A stretch of 64,000 bases of DNA from Nitrospira defluvii (GCF_905220995.1 NZ_CAJNBJ010000017.1:434001-498000); one strand, 5' to 3'; shown: positions 44,355 to 53,742, counted from the first letter of the stretch. The notes: a model not told the origin generated them from the letters alone. Numbers and translations: made by a program.

Positions 44355-45539
44355 TCATGTTCCAGTCAACCGTTTCAGCGCATCGGAGGGGCTCACGACC
44401 CAGGTTCCATCGGGGAGACGATAGGCTGCTTTCGTGCGACACACGATCATCTTCTGCTTCACTCGTCCTGGCTCAGCGGCCTCTAGGGCTTTGAGCCCGT
44501 CGGCGTCCGCGGGCCCTGGATGCTCTTTCCATTTGCATTCGACCGCGGTGAGGGCACCGGCGCGATCAATCACCACATCCACCTCCGGCCCTCCCGCAGT
44601 GCGCCAGTAACCGACCGGCGCGGCATCGGCGCGGCTGGCCGCTTGTCGAAGAATCTGGCCGAAGACATACGACTCCCAGAATGCCGCGGCGAGCGTGGAT
44701 GCCGTCAGCTCCCGTGCCGAACGAAATCCTGCGAGAAATGCCGCCAGACCGGTGTCGAGGAATGCGAGCTTGGGCGCTTTGATCAGCCGCTTGGTGCGAT
44801 TGCCGAAATACGGTTCGATCATGGTCACCACTCCCGATGTCTGAAGCAGCCCTGCCCATTTACGTGCGGTATTGGGAGCAATGCCGGTATCTCGTGCAAG
44901 GTCGGAGTAATTGATCATCTGAGACGTCCGCAGCGCACAGGCGCGCAGAAACCGATTGAACTCCGGCAGGTCCGCAACACGCAGCACGTTGCGCACATCG
45001 CGTTCAAGATAGGTGGCGACGTAGGCGGGAAACCACAGGTCAGGATCGGTCCCACGGTGCAGCTCGGGATATCCGCCGAGAAACAGGTAGCGACACTCCT
45101 CGATCGCATGGCCTGCCGCGAGCAATTCGGCCCTCGCGAGTGTATGCAGATTCAGCACCGCGCAACGCCCCGCCAAGCTCTCCGACACGCCATGCATGAG
45201 CGGGAATACTTGCGATCCGGTCAAGAGAAAGCGGCCGGGCGAGCGATCCTGGTCGATGTGGACTTTGAGATGCCGCAGCAGTGACGGCGCATACTGAATT
45301 TCGTCGATGATCACCGGTGGCGGATAGGCCTTGAGCAACTCGTCGGGTGCGGTGCGCGCGGCTTCCGCATTCGCGGGGAGATCGAGAGGCAGATAGGAAG
45401 TACGGGGATAGAGATGCCGCAGCAGAGAGGTCTTGCCGGTCTGTCTCGCGCCGGTGATGAGCACAGCGGGAAACTGCTTCGCCATGCGCCGAATGAGCCC
45501 CTCAACGTCCCTCGCAATCCACATGCGGATAATATGCAC
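44355..45539 (-). CDS. ATP-binding protein with DUF4143 domain
   Basis: 394 residues. N-terminal AAA fold with Walker A ITGARQTGKTSLL and Walker B VIIDEIQYAP, sensor region FLLTGSQ; the C-terminal part is DUF4143 (WESYVFGQILRQAASRADAA; GGPEVDVVIDRAG with LTAVECKWK, a PD-(D/E)XK-like E-x-K core). Families of this type are common mobile-region ATPases of unknown role. An ATG five codons downstream is an alternative start. Stands alone between the toxin-antitoxin pair and wecB. Confidence 0.85.
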   Translation of the reverse strand: MHIIRMWIARDVEGLIRRMAKQFPAVLITGARQTGKTSLLRHLYPRTSYLPLDLPANAEAARTAPDELLKAYPPPVIIDEIQYAPSLLRHLKVHIDQDRSPGRFLLTGSQVFPLMHGVSESLAGRCAVLNLHTLARAELLAAGHAIEECRYLFLGGYPELHRGTDPDLWFPAYVATYLERDVRNVLRVADLPEFNRFLRACALRTSQMINYSDLARDTGIAPNTARKWAGLLQTSGVVTMIEPYFGNRTKRLIKAPKLAFLDTGLAAFLAGFRSARELTASTLAAAFWESYVFGQILRQAASRADAAPVGYWRTAGGPEVDVVIDRAGALTAVECKWKEHPGPADADGLKALEAAEPGRVKQKMIVCRTKAAYRLPDGTWVVSPSDALKRLTGT

Positions 45540-45607
45540 TGACGGTGCAAATCATGCAACTACTCTCTCTTCAGTGTCCTCGTCTGCCCGTGGACATTGA
45601 CATGCAC

Positions 45608-46711
45608 TCATGATGCAAGAAGCAGCCGCCCTAACTGGGCGACAATTCGTTCCGCTGCCTTCCCGTCCCATTTCGGTGGAATCGCCCCTTTCTTCCACTG
45701 CCCGGCCATCAAACGTGTCAAAGCCGGCGGGAGCTTCTTCGGATCCGTGCCGATCAACTCGTTGGTCCCGATCGTCACGGTTTCCGGTCGTTCGGTGTTG
45801 TCGCGCAAGGTCAAGCAAGGCACGCCCAGCACGGTCGTTTCTTCCGTAATTCCGCCCGAATCGGTAATGACGCCACGGGCATGTTTGACGAGATAGTTAA
45901 ACTCCAGATACCCCAACGGGTCGACATAGTGCATCGACGGGAGCGCCTTGCCCGCTTCACGGAGATTTTTCGCGGTACGCGGATGGACGGGAAACACGAC
46001 CGGTACGCCCTGGGTGTTGTCCGCGATGGCCTGCAACAGGGCGAGCAGTTTGTGTTCACCGTCTACGTTAGCCGGACGATGCAATGTCACGACACAGTAT
46101 TGCTGCGGTGTCAGGGCGAGAGACGTCCAGCAGGCCGGCGGCCGCAACCGTCCTTCGTGCTTGAGCAGGGTGTCGATCATGGTATTGCCGACGAAAAAGA
46201 TACGGTCCTCGGTGACCCCGGCGCGGCGCAGGTTGTCGTTGGCCGTGTCGCTGGTGGTGAAAAACCAATTGGTGATGGAGTCGGTCACCACGCGATTGAT
46301 TTCTTCCGGCATGGTCCAGTCGAGTGAGCGAATGCCGCCCTCTACGTGGGCGACGGGGATGCCCATTTTCCGGGCCACGATGGAACAGGCCATCGTCGAG
46401 GTTACATCCCCCACTACGAGGCAGAGATCACTCGCGTCTTTCAGCAGCACTTTTTCGTAGCCCACCATGATGCCTGCGGTCTGCTCGGCTTGTGTCCCAG
46501 ACCCGACTTCCAGGTTGATGTCGGGATCGGGAATGCCCAGTTCTTCGAAAAAACTGCCGGACATGGCTTTGTCGTAATGTTGCCCGGTGTGAATCAGCCG
46601 ATAGCGTAGGGCGCTCCCGCCCCTTGCCTGTGCGGCGCGCAAGGCGTCGATGATCGGCGCGATTTTCATGAAATTGGGTCGTGCTCCGGCGATCAGGTCA
46701 ATGCGCTTCAT
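45608..46711 (-). CDS. wecB: UDP-N-acetylglucosamine 2-epimerase (non-hydrolysing)
   Basis: 367 residues. GARPNFMKIAPIIDAL at the N-terminus, HTGQHYDKAMSGSFFEEL, VVGDVTSTMA, HVEGGIRSLDWTMPEEINR and DSGGITEETTVLGVPCLTLR, all characteristic of WecB/MnaA. It produces UDP-ManNAc, which could feed the WecG/TagA-type transferase at 25.9 kb. Complete and well conserved. Confidence 0.92.
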   Translation of the reverse strand: MKRIDLIAGARPNFMKIAPIIDALRAAQARGGSALRYRLIHTGQHYDKAMSGSFFEELGIPDPDINLEVGSGTQAEQTAGIMVGYEKVLLKDASDLCLVVGDVTSTMACSIVARKMGIPVAHVEGGIRSLDWTMPEEINRVVTDSITNWFFTTSDTANDNLRRAGVTEDRIFFVGNTMIDTLLKHEGRLRPPACWTSLALTPQQYCVVTLHRPANVDGEHKLLALLQAIADNTQGVPVVFPVHPRTAKNLREAGKALPSMHYVDPLGYLEFNYLVKHARGVITDSGGITEETTVLGVPCLTLRDNTERPETVTIGTNELIGTDPKKLPPALTRLMAGQWKKGAIPPKWDGKAAERIVAQLGRLLLAS

Positions 46712-46887
46712 GGGTGTGGTTCCAGTTGAGATATGGCGATGGTGATCCGCCTTTCCTCATTACATAGCGGACCTTGCGCAACCCGTCAACAAAAAGGACG
46801 GTGAGGACGACCGAGATGGATGACGATGCACAGCGGGACTGCGTGAGGGGAGATGCCCGCAGGGGCTAGGCGCGACGCGATGAACGG

Positions 46888-47127
46888 TTATTCCTTTTCG
46901 ACCAGCCTCCACCCTTGCTTTTGCAGGCAGCGTTCGGTGGCTTGAATGATCAGGAGTTGAATGCCCTGTTGCAGCTTGGGATCGCGCAGGGTGTCGGCCT
47001 GACACTTGTTGTAGTCCTGGGCGTACTGGTCTTTCGGGCGCGTCGGATGGACCCACTCTGCGCTACCGCAGGCGGTCAACAGGGACACCAACATGATTGA
47101 GCACAGCAGGCGAGCGGGACGCGTCAT
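46888..47127 (-). CDS. Small lipoprotein of unknown function
   Basis: 79 residues from ATG 47127 (GAGG upstream); alternatives at 47139 and 47157 are open. Signal sequence with lipobox SLLTAC, mature N-terminus CGSAEWVHPTRPKDQYAQDY. The mature region has two additional Cys residues (YNKCQAD; TERCLQK) that could form a disulphide. No family is recognised with confidence. Lies between wecB and the chemotaxis operon. Confidence 0.7.
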   Translation of the reverse strand: MTRPARLLCSIMLVSLLTACGSAEWVHPTRPKDQYAQDYNKCQADTLRDPKLQQGIQLLIIQATERCLQKQGWRLVEKE

Positions 47128-47224
47128 GGAGAGCCTCATGGTGAATCGGGGGTGCATCGCGGGTCTCAGGGAGGGGAAGATAAACTGCGGAGCGGAGGGG
47201 CGTCAAGTCGGCGAGCGGCGGTGC

Positions 47225-48124
47225 TTACGGAAGCGGAACGGAGAACGTCACCTGGGTACCTTGCTCGTTATAGGTCAAATCGGGGAAGAAGGCCTTGGAG
47301 AGAAACACGCCGCGGCCGTTGGCGTCATGGCTGTCGCAGGGCTGGTTGCCCCGCGTCAGCAGGCGATTCCAGGCAAACCCGTTCCCCTCATCCGCAATCG
47401 CGTAGTGGAGTCGTCGATGGCGAAGGTCGTACCCGGCCTGGACGACCACGCGACGCTCGGCGAAGCGCGGGTCCCGCCGGCGCGCCTCGATCAACGCATC
47501 GAATCGGTCGGTGCTGAGCGCCTGGCGTTTCTCGTGATATTGGATTTCGAGGCTGCCATGTTCCACGGCGTTGACGATAAGTTCGATGAGGGTGGCCTGG
47601 AGGTGCAGGCGTTGAGATTCCGGCAGGTTTCCGGCGGTCTGCTCCATCAACCAGCTCACACAGGCTTCGACGTGGTGGGGATCGGTGCCGATGGTCACAC
47701 GGTAGTCCAGTCGATCGATGCCGGGAATCGCCTCCACCGGGCGTGAGAGCCGTTGGATCGCTCGATCCAGGGCCAGGCCGATCTCCTTCCCGCTGGTCGG
47801 GAGCGGCAGATAGTCTGTGGCGCCCGCGCGTATGGCCGCGAGGATCGTCCCCTGCTCCGTTGTCTGGGTCGACGCAATCGTGGCTGTGGCGGGAGCCCGC
47901 TTGTGTATGTCCTGAATCAGCACCAACCCCATACGCCCCGGCAAGAACAGGTCGGTGATGACGATCTCAGGTCGTGCCATCTCGACCATAGCGAGTGCCG
48001 CCTTCGGATCCGGAGCGGTGACGACGGAGAGGTTGCGAGAGGTGGCTTGTTCCAGCGTGAGGGCTAATGCGTCCGCATCGGGGATGACGGTCAACAGCGT
48101 CTGGGACGAGCCCGGCACAGTCAT
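47225..48124 (-). CDS. Receiver domain fused to HATPase (RsbW-like) anti-sigma protein
   Basis: 299 residues; ATG 48124 overlaps the Hpt gene stop (ATGA). An upstream in-frame extension of 139 codons shadows the Hpt gene and is rejected. The receiver domain (about 8-125) keeps D58 (EIVITDLFLPG) but the conserved Lys is replaced (DYLPLPTSGKEI) and the acidic pocket is weak (TVIPDAD), so phosphorylation is doubtful. The HATPase domain has N box LIELIVNAVEHGS, G1 IADEGNGFAW and G2 NGRGVFLSKAFFPD. It likely phosphorylates or sequesters STAS proteins encoded upstream. Confidence 0.82.
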   Translation of the reverse strand: MTVPGSSQTLLTVIPDADALALTLEQATSRNLSVVTAPDPKAALAMVEMARPEIVITDLFLPGRMGLVLIQDIHKRAPATATIASTQTTEQGTILAAIRAGATDYLPLPTSGKEIGLALDRAIQRLSRPVEAIPGIDRLDYRVTIGTDPHHVEACVSWLMEQTAGNLPESQRLHLQATLIELIVNAVEHGSLEIQYHEKRQALSTDRFDALIEARRRDPRFAERRVVVQAGYDLRHRRLHYAIADEGNGFAWNRLLTRGNQPCDSHDANGRGVFLSKAFFPDLTYNEQGTQVTFSVPLP

Positions 48125-48480
48125 GTGGGAAAGCCCTTTTCGATGATCGTGGTCAGGGCCGCCGTGAGTCGCGCGGTCTCTGTCTGCACCTGCTCGGCCA
48201 GTGCGGCGAGTTCCTGTACGGCGGCCTTGCGCGCGGATTCTTCGAGGTGGGCCGCGGAAGCCACCGCCGGTTTGGCGCAGAACTCCATGGCTGATCCCTT
48301 CAGCTTGTGCGCTTCCTTGATCAGAGCCGGGAGGTCGCCGGCGGTCATCGCCGTCCGGAGGGCGGCAAGTGCTTGGGGGGTGCGTTCCACGAACAGGCCG
48401 GCCAACGTCAGAAAGAGCTCCTGGTCCCCGTCCAACCGCTCGAGTGCAGCAGCCAGGTCCATGATTGATTGAGATTCCAC
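48121..48480 (-). CDS. Hpt-domain phosphotransfer protein
   Basis: 119 residues from GTG 48480 (an ATG at 48462 is an alternative). Histidine-phosphotransfer motif IKEAHKLKGSAMEFCAK with the phosphorylatable His near residue 57. Four-helix composition, no kinase domain. Starts at the stop codon of the SpoIIE gene (TAGTG) and overlaps the next gene. It could relay phosphate from CheA or an unlinked kinase. Confidence 0.85.
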   Translation of the reverse strand: MESQSIMDLAAALERLDGDQELFLTLAGLFVERTPQALAALRTAMTAGDLPALIKEAHKLKGSAMEFCAKPAVASAAHLEESARKAAVQELAALAEQVQTETARLTAALTTIIEKGFPT

Positions 48481-49751
48481 TATGCCCTCCCCTTGTGCGT
48501 GGTCGACCGGTCCTGAATTTCCAGCCCGAGCAGCGCGACATCGTCGGGGAAGATGTCCCCGCCTAACCAGTGATGGGCGGTGGCCATGGTTTCCGTGATG
48601 CTGTGCACGAGTGTGGACGCGTGATGCTCCTCGAGTGTGGCCTGCAGGCGAGCTCGGCCCCAGAGTTCACCGGTCGACGACGGCGCTTCGTAGATGCCGT
48701 CGCTCAGCAGATACAGACGATCGAGCGGCTGCAGCTGCGTTGAGACGCTGTCGAACGTCGAGTCAGGATCGAATCCCAACGGAAGACTGGCGGAGGCGAG
48801 CCATCGGGAGTCGCCACTGTTGGCATGCACAAATGCGCCCCCATGGCCTGCGGTGGCATAGGACAAGCGGGAGGACTCGAGATCGAGTCGCCCCACCCAG
48901 AGGGTAAAATACTCGCCGTCCTGCGTGAGGGGAAAACGCCGGTTGGCCTCGTTCACGATCGCTCCGGGATCGAAACTGCCCACGGCTTTCAGGAGATTGT
49001 CTTCGCGCAGAAAACTCATGAGTCCCACTGCGCGCAAGGCTGCGGCGACACCGTGGCCGGACGCATCGAGAATATAGAGCCCGAGCGCATCCGGTCCCCA
49101 GGGACAGACCTGGAAGAGATCGCCCCCCAACGCAAGCGACGGTTGATAGGCCCAGTGCATGGCGATACCCGGCGCCGGCATCCCCGGCAGGGGGAGTTGC
49201 GCACGCACGAAGGCCGCGGCCGACTGGAGTTCGCTCTCCAACTCGTGCTGTTTGGCTGAGAGTAATTTGTGCGACCGATCCAGGTCGTCCCGGGTGCGTT
49301 CGATCTCACGAACCAGGGCGCTGGATCGGAGGCTGGCGTGCACCCGCGCCAAGACTTCCTGTTTGCTGGCGGCTTTACTGAGAAAATCGTCGGCGCCGCG
49401 CGAGAGCCCTTCGGCAATCTGCTCGGGCCGGTCATGCGCGGTCATGAGGACGACCTGGCTGGATCGTAATTCGGGATCCGCACGAATCGCCTCGCAGACA
49501 CTGGGACCGTCCATGCCCGGCATCATCCAATCGAGGATCACCAAGTCCGGACGGTGCGCGCGGATCGCGGTCAAGCCGGCGCTTCCATCGACCGCCTCGA
49601 TCACACGATACCCCAAACGTTTCAACCGACCGGCCATGCCGATTCTCGTGATTTCATCGTCGTCGACGAGCAAAATCACCGGGGTTGGTTTGGCAGCCGG
49701 CCCAACGCCGGCCGGCTGTGTCATCTGCGGTGCGGGTTCACCCACGTACAC
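48480..49751 (-). CDS. Response-regulator SpoIIE/PP2C-type phosphatase (RsbU-like)
   Basis: 423 residues. Receiver domain with acidic pair VDDDE (about 29-33), D74 in VILDWMMPGMDG and Lys in DDFLSKAASKQE; a coiled-coil linker (about 145-185); then a PP2C-type SpoIIE domain with LGGDLFQV, DASGHGVAAALR, LLSDGIYEA and DDVALLGLEI metal/phosphate motifs. It should dephosphorylate the phospho-STAS proteins encoded next to it, under control of receiver phosphorylation. Confidence 0.9.
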   Translation of the reverse strand: MYVGEPAPQMTQPAGVGPAAKPTPVILLVDDDEITRIGMAGRLKRLGYRVIEAVDGSAGLTAIRAHRPDLVILDWMMPGMDGPSVCEAIRADPELRSSQVVLMTAHDRPEQIAEGLSRGADDFLSKAASKQEVLARVHASLRSSALVREIERTRDDLDRSHKLLSAKQHELESELQSAAAFVRAQLPLPGMPAPGIAMHWAYQPSLALGGDLFQVCPWGPDALGLYILDASGHGVAAALRAVGLMSFLREDNLLKAVGSFDPGAIVNEANRRFPLTQDGEYFTLWVGRLDLESSRLSYATAGHGGAFVHANSGDSRWLASASLPLGFDPDSTFDSVSTQLQPLDRLYLLSDGIYEAPSSTGELWGRARLQATLEEHHASTLVHSITETMATAHHWLGGDIFPDDVALLGLEIQDRSTTHKGRA

Positions 49752-49766
49752 TGCTCCTGAGAGTCT

Positions 49767-50117
49767 TCAACCGGCCGCCGGCAGGGTGGTTGCCGCAAGG
49801 GCGTCCTGCTCCGAGTGGTAGACCGGCAACATCTGATGCAGGTTGGCTAGAGTGATGATTTCCTTCACGTAACTTTGCGGGTTCAGGAGCGCGAATCGTC
49901 CCGGCCTGCCGCTCAGGCTTTGTGCCACGAGTGCCAAGGTTCCGAGTGCCGAACTGTCCAGGAAGCGAACCCCGTGCATGTTCAGAATCACCTGCCGGCA
50001 CCCGGTCGATTTGACGCGATCAACCGCCCCCTTGAAGGCGGCGCGGTTGGCGTAGGTCAGCTCCCCGACCAGATCGAGAATGACGGCATTTCCGACACGT
50101 CGCTCAGTAATCTGCAT
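49767..50117 (-). CDS. STAS-domain anti-anti-sigma factor (1)
   Basis: 116 residues. STAS fold with the phosphorylatable Ser site FLDSSALGTLALVA (S55/S56) and preceding beta strands VILDLVGELTYAN. Partner of the RsbW-like protein: unphosphorylated STAS binds the kinase, releasing its target. Adjacent to the SpoIIE gene (15 bp) and the second STAS gene. Confidence 0.88.
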   Translation of the reverse strand: MQITERRVGNAVILDLVGELTYANRAAFKGAVDRVKSTGCRQVILNMHGVRFLDSSALGTLALVAQSLSGRPGRFALLNPQSYVKEIITLANLHQMLPVYHSEQDALAATTLPAAG

Positions 50118-50147
50118 GCCCGGCTCTCTCCCTGACCGTGGAGGGGC

Positions 50148-50486
50148 TCAAGCGCTCTTCTTGGCCATCGACGGGGCGTCCGTTTCGATCAGCGGAATCG
50201 TCTTGTGCAAATTCGCCAACTCGATAATCTGCCGGACCGTCGGCTGGGGATAGGCCAGCGACAACGTACGTTTCTCCGCTTGCAACTGCCGGTGGGAAAT
50301 CATCAGCAGTCCTAATGCCGCGCTGTCGAGAAACGCCACCTGTGAGAGGTCGATCACGATCTGGTCGACTCCGTCGACGGCGACCGATTTCAACATTTCC
50401 TGAAATGGTTTACGCTGTGTGTACGTAAAGTTGCCTTCCAGCTTCAAGGTCACCTTCCGGTTATTGACTTCCTTCGTGATTTTCAT
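50148..50486 (-). CDS. STAS-domain anti-anti-sigma factor (2)
   Basis: 112 residues. STAS signature AFLDSAALGLLMISHRQLQA with a single Ser at the phosphosite, and C-terminal ANLHKTIPLIET shared with the neighbouring STAS protein (ANLHQMLPVYHS), so the two are paralogues. Thus the operon encodes two alternative substrates for one kinase/phosphatase pair. Confidence 0.88.
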   Translation of the reverse strand: MKITKEVNNRKVTLKLEGNFTYTQRKPFQEMLKSVAVDGVDQIVIDLSQVAFLDSAALGLLMISHRQLQAEKRTLSLAYPQPTVRQIIELANLHKTIPLIETDAPSMAKKSA

Positions 50487-50515
50487 CGTGGCTCCTCTAT
50501 GGCAAAAGTGAACGA

Positions 50516-51565
50516 TCAGGCACGGGTGACATGACTCAGCACGGTTGCGGCAATATCTTTGAGGGGGCGCACGACGTCGGCCGCGCCCAGCTTAATGGCT
50601 TCTTTGGGCATCCCGAAGACGACGCAGGAGGCCTCATCCTGCGCAATGGTATAGGCCCCGGCTTCTTTCATCTTGAGCAATCCCTTCGCGCCGTCGCCGC
50701 CCATCCCGGTCAGGATCACGCCCACTGAATTGCCTCCCGCATACTGCGCGACGGAGTCGAACATGACATCGACCGAGGGGCGATGGCGATTGACCGGCTC
50801 ATTCTGATTGATGCGCACCGAATAGCGCGCGCCGCTGCGGACCAAGGTCATGTGGTAGTTGCCGGGCGCAATCAGCGCATGACCAGGCAACACACTGTCT
50901 CCGTCTTCGGCCTCCTTCACGGAGATGCGGCAGAGTTCGTTCATCCGATCGGCCCAGGTCTTGGTAAAACGCTCCGGCATGTGCTGCGTGATCAGGATCG
51001 GCGGGGTATTGGGTGGCAGCACCTGCAACACCTCCTTGACGGCCTCGGTCCCGCCGGTCGAAGATCCGATCGCGATGATCATGTCGGTGGTCTTGATCAT
51101 CGCCGAGTTCAGTTGGGTCGGCCTCGCAGCAGCCTGTGCGCCTGCAGCAGGCGTCCGTCGAAGCGTAGCGGTGGCCGCGCCTTTGACCTTGGCGATCAAG
51201 TCGGCGGCAACGTCGTCCATTCCCTGGCGGAGATCGATCTTCGGTTTGGTGATAAAGTCCACCGCGCCGAGCTCCATGGCACGGAGGGTGGTCTCGCAGC
51301 CGGCCTCGGTCAATGAACTGACCATGATCACCGGCGTGGGACGTCCCCGCATGAGCTTTTCCAGAAAGGTCAAGCCGTCCATCTTGGGCATTTCCACATC
51401 CAAGGTCAGCACGTCGGGATTCAGCGCCTTGATCTTCTCTCTGGCGACATACGGGTCCGGCGCGCTGCCGATGACCTCGATGTCGGGGTCTTTTGACAGC
51501 AGCTCAGCCAACACTTGTCTCATCAACGCGGAATCATCGATCGTCAAGACTCGAATTTTAGCCAT
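50516..51565 (-). CDS. cheB: Chemotaxis response regulator protein-glutamate methylesterase
   Basis: 349 residues; the ATG at 51565 is preceded by GGAG, and the 95-codon upstream extension is rejected as non-coding. Receiver with DD (10-11) and D56 ([13 protein letters not shown]); methylesterase domain with catalytic triad regions [12 protein letters not shown] (Ser), ITQHMPERF (His) and [12 protein letters not shown] (Asp). It removes receptor methyl groups to provide adaptation. Directly follows cheD. Confidence 0.94.
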   Translation of the reverse strand: MAKIRVLTIDDSALMRQVLAELLSKDPDIEVIGSAPDPYVAREKIKALNPDVLTLDVEMPKMDGLTFLEKLMRGRPTPVIMVSSLTEAGCETTLRAMELGAVDFITKPKIDLRQGMDDVAADLIAKVKGAATATLRRTPAAGAQAAARPTQLNSAMIKTTDMIIAIGSSTGGTEAVKEVLQVLPPNTPPILITQHMPERFTKTWADRMNELCRISVKEAEDGDSVLPGHALIAPGNYHMTLVRSGARYSVRINQNEPVNRHRPSVDVMFDSVAQYAGGNSVGVILTGMGGDGAKGLLKMKEAGAYTIAQDEASCVVFGMPKEAIKLGAADVVRPLKDIAATVLSHVTRA

Positions 51566-51627
51566 TGCCGAACATCTCCAGGTCTTGTGGTGTGGCTGCG
51601 AACAGGGCCACCACTGGGGGTCTACAT

Positions 51628-52245
51628 TTAGAAAAGCGTAATATCGCTCTGTTGCGTCGTGGGCTCCTCTGCGATCCGATGCTGGTAGGCGGACTCTCGC
51701 TCGTAAATTGTACGATTCTTGACCCGTTCGATCTTTTTCATCAGCACGCGCCCGGAATCCGTAAAGTAGTACACCTTGCGCGGATACACGTCGCCGAGAT
51801 CGCTCTTGGCGATGGCATACCCTTCGGTCTTCAGAAATTGCAGCACCCATTCGGTATTGCGGGCCCCGACATCGATATTGCCTTCGTAGATTCTCCCGGC
51901 GCCGAACAGTTTGATTTCGAGACGATGCTTCACCCCGCCACGTTTGAGAATCTCATTGATCAACTGTTCCATCGCAAACGAGCCATAGCGCGTCGATTCC
52001 CCGCCCCAGGAATCTCCGGATTGGTGCTCCTTCGGCGCGGGGAGCATAAAATGGTTCATGCCTCCGACGCCGACGATCGGATCGCGAATGCAGGCGGAAA
52101 TGCAGGAGCCGAGGACCGTATACACCACCATCGATTCCCGACTGACGAAGAATTCGCCCGGCAGAATGCAGGCGATTTCATGAGGAAACCGGCGATCGTG
52201 CATCCGGCGGATATGAGAAAATGTATCGGTGTCGATAGCGGGCAT
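51628..52245 (-). CDS. cheD: Chemoreceptor glutamine deamidase CheD
   Basis: 205 residues; start 5 bp after the cheR stop with GGAAGCC overlapping. Catalytic C48 in [11 protein letters not shown] and H65 in [11 protein letters not shown]. It deamidates glutamines on receptors and may interact with CheC-type proteins in other bacteria. The C-terminus ends QQSDITLF, very like the tail of the receptor at 59.3 kb (EDANVTLF). Confidence 0.92.
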   Translation of the reverse strand: MPAIDTDTFSHIRRMHDRRFPHEIACILPGEFFVSRESMVVYTVLGSCISACIRDPIVGVGGMNHFMLPAPKEHQSGDSWGGESTRYGSFAMEQLINEILKRGGVKHRLEIKLFGAGRIYEGNIDVGARNTEWVLQFLKTEGYAIAKSDLGDVYPRKVYYFTDSGRVLMKKIERVKNRTIYERESAYQHRIAEEPTTQQSDITLF

Positions 52246-52250
52246 CTCGC

Positions 52251-53069
52251 TCAGGCTTCCTTCCAGTAGATGGTCGGGGCAATTGATTTGAAGGGATGAG
52301 AAACCCACTGCAGACTTTCTGAGTGCCCGATGAACAAATATCCGCCCGGCTTGAGGTGATGATAAAACTTGTTCACCAGCCGTTCCTGCGTGGGGCGATC
52401 GAAGTAGATCATCACGTTTCGGCAGAAGATCAGGTCAAGCGGGGCCTTGATGGGGAACCGATCGTCCATCAGATTCAACCGTCGAAATGTGATGATCGCG
52501 GAGAGATGTGGTTTGACCTTCACCAGCCCCTCACTGTCTCCACGTCCCTGGAGAAAATGCCGCTTCACGATCTCCGCCGGAACCTCGCGTACCCGCTCCT
52601 CCGCGTACAGTCCCTTGGCGGCATGTGCCAAGACGCGAGTGGAGATATCTGAGGCAAGAATCTGAAAGTTCCATTGCTCCGGGGTACGGACGCTTTCGTA
52701 CAGCGTCATCGCGATGGTGTACGGTTCTTCGCCGGTTGAGCAGGCGGAAGACCAGATGCGAATCTGTTTGTCTTTCTCACGCGTCGGCAGGATGCGCTCC
52801 CGCAAGAAATCAAAATGTTTAGGCTCGCGAAAAAAATCCGTCTTGTTCGTCGAGAGGAGATCCAGCATGCGCGTAAACTCTTCGCCGCTGTTGTCCTGTG
52901 TCACATACTCGCAGTAGGAGGCAAAGCTATCCATGTGGAGGTGACGGAGCCGTTTGGTCAGGCGAGAGACCACCAAGGACTGCTTGCTGTCTCCCAGAGA
53001 GATGCCGCTTTCGTCGTACAGCAACGTGCGGATCTTTTCGTATTCCTGCTTCGAGATCGCGTATTCCAT
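52251..53069 (-). CDS. cheR: Chemotaxis protein-glutamate methyltransferase CheR
   Basis: 272 residues from the ATG with GGAG 10 bases upstream. N-terminal helical domain, then SAM-binding SSACSTGEEPYTIAMTLYES, ASDISTRVLAHAAKGLY, and LDLIFCRNVMIYFDRPTQ. It methylates receptor glutamates. No C-terminal TPR extension. Placed between the DUF420-like gene and cheD. Confidence 0.94.
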   Translation of the reverse strand: MEYAISKQEYEKIRTLLYDESGISLGDSKQSLVVSRLTKRLRHLHMDSFASYCEYVTQDNSGEEFTRMLDLLSTNKTDFFREPKHFDFLRERILPTREKDKQIRIWSSACSTGEEPYTIAMTLYESVRTPEQWNFQILASDISTRVLAHAAKGLYAEERVREVPAEIVKRHFLQGRGDSEGLVKVKPHLSAIITFRRLNLMDDRFPIKAPLDLIFCRNVMIYFDRPTQERLVNKFYHHLKPGGYLFIGHSESLQWVSHPFKSIAPTIYWKEA

Positions 53070-53073
53070 CGTG

Positions 53074-53535
53074 TTAGCTCCGATACCACACAAATAACAT
53101 CAGATAGACCAAATAGGCGGTAACCATCGTGCCGCTGAACGTCCATACAAGAGCATTGCCCATGCGGCGATGCGTCGTCATACCGGCGACCATTGCTCCC
53201 ACACTGCCGAATCGAAGGCGATGGAGTCCCATGTAGAGGTTGTACGCACCGAGGATGATGGTTGAGACGGCCAGCAACATATGGGTGACGAAGATGGGCA
53301 CGTAAATGGACCAATAGTCGCTATCCGGTCCTTTGAACGACTCCCGTCCGAACAGGGCTTGTTTGAGCACGTAGGCGACCAGCCAGATTCCGACGATGGT
53401 GCATCCGATGATCATGCGATGGGAATGGTGCGACACATCGTGGGACTTGGCGGCACGCACGCCGGCCAACACGACGAGGTATGCCACGGTCAAACTGGTG
53501 AGGACGAGATACCAGAGGATGGTTTTGAAGTCCAT
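53074..53535 (-). CDS. DUF420-like four-helix membrane protein
   Basis: 153 residues from the ATG with AAGGA upstream; a longer frame is open 19 codons further. Four hydrophobic segments (ILWYLVLTSLTVAYLVVLAG; IIGCTIVGIWLVAYVLKQAL; VPIFVTHMLLAVSTIILGAY; GTMVTAYLVYLMLFVWY) with His residues (SHHSHRM, THM, MGLHRL, THRR) suggestive of haem or copper ligation, as in DUF420/YozB proteins. Its position 4 bp from cheR is unusual for such a family. Function unknown; possible signalling role in the operon. Confidence 0.72.
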   Translation of the reverse strand: MDFKTILWYLVLTSLTVAYLVVLAGVRAAKSHDVSHHSHRMIIGCTIVGIWLVAYVLKQALFGRESFKGPDSDYWSIYVPIFVTHMLLAVSTIILGAYNLYMGLHRLRFGSVGAMVAGMTTHRRMGNALVWTFSGTMVTAYLVYLMLFVWYRS

Positions 53536-53742
53536 GATTCGTCCTTGGGCTAGTGGTGAAATCGACCGGAGCCGTCCAAGCGGGTCCGGCATGAATACAC
53601 CCGCACCTTCACTTATCGGTTGTGTGAACCTGTTTCTTGAGGGGAATCACGCTGCACATGTGGGTGGGAGTTGCGGAAAAAGCGCGTCACGTGAGGGAAA
53701 CACGCGGGTGGACAACAAGTGCCCACCCGCGCGGTCAGGATG

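Noticed and set aside
48125-48541. N-terminal extension of the receiver-HATPase protein
   Set aside because: It is the Hpt gene read in another frame, and the internal ATG overlaps the Hpt stop in the usual coupled way.
51566-51850. N-terminal extension of CheB by 95 residues
   Set aside because: The extra residues lack any domain and the internal ATG has a proper Shine-Dalgarno sequence and gives the normal CheB N-terminus.
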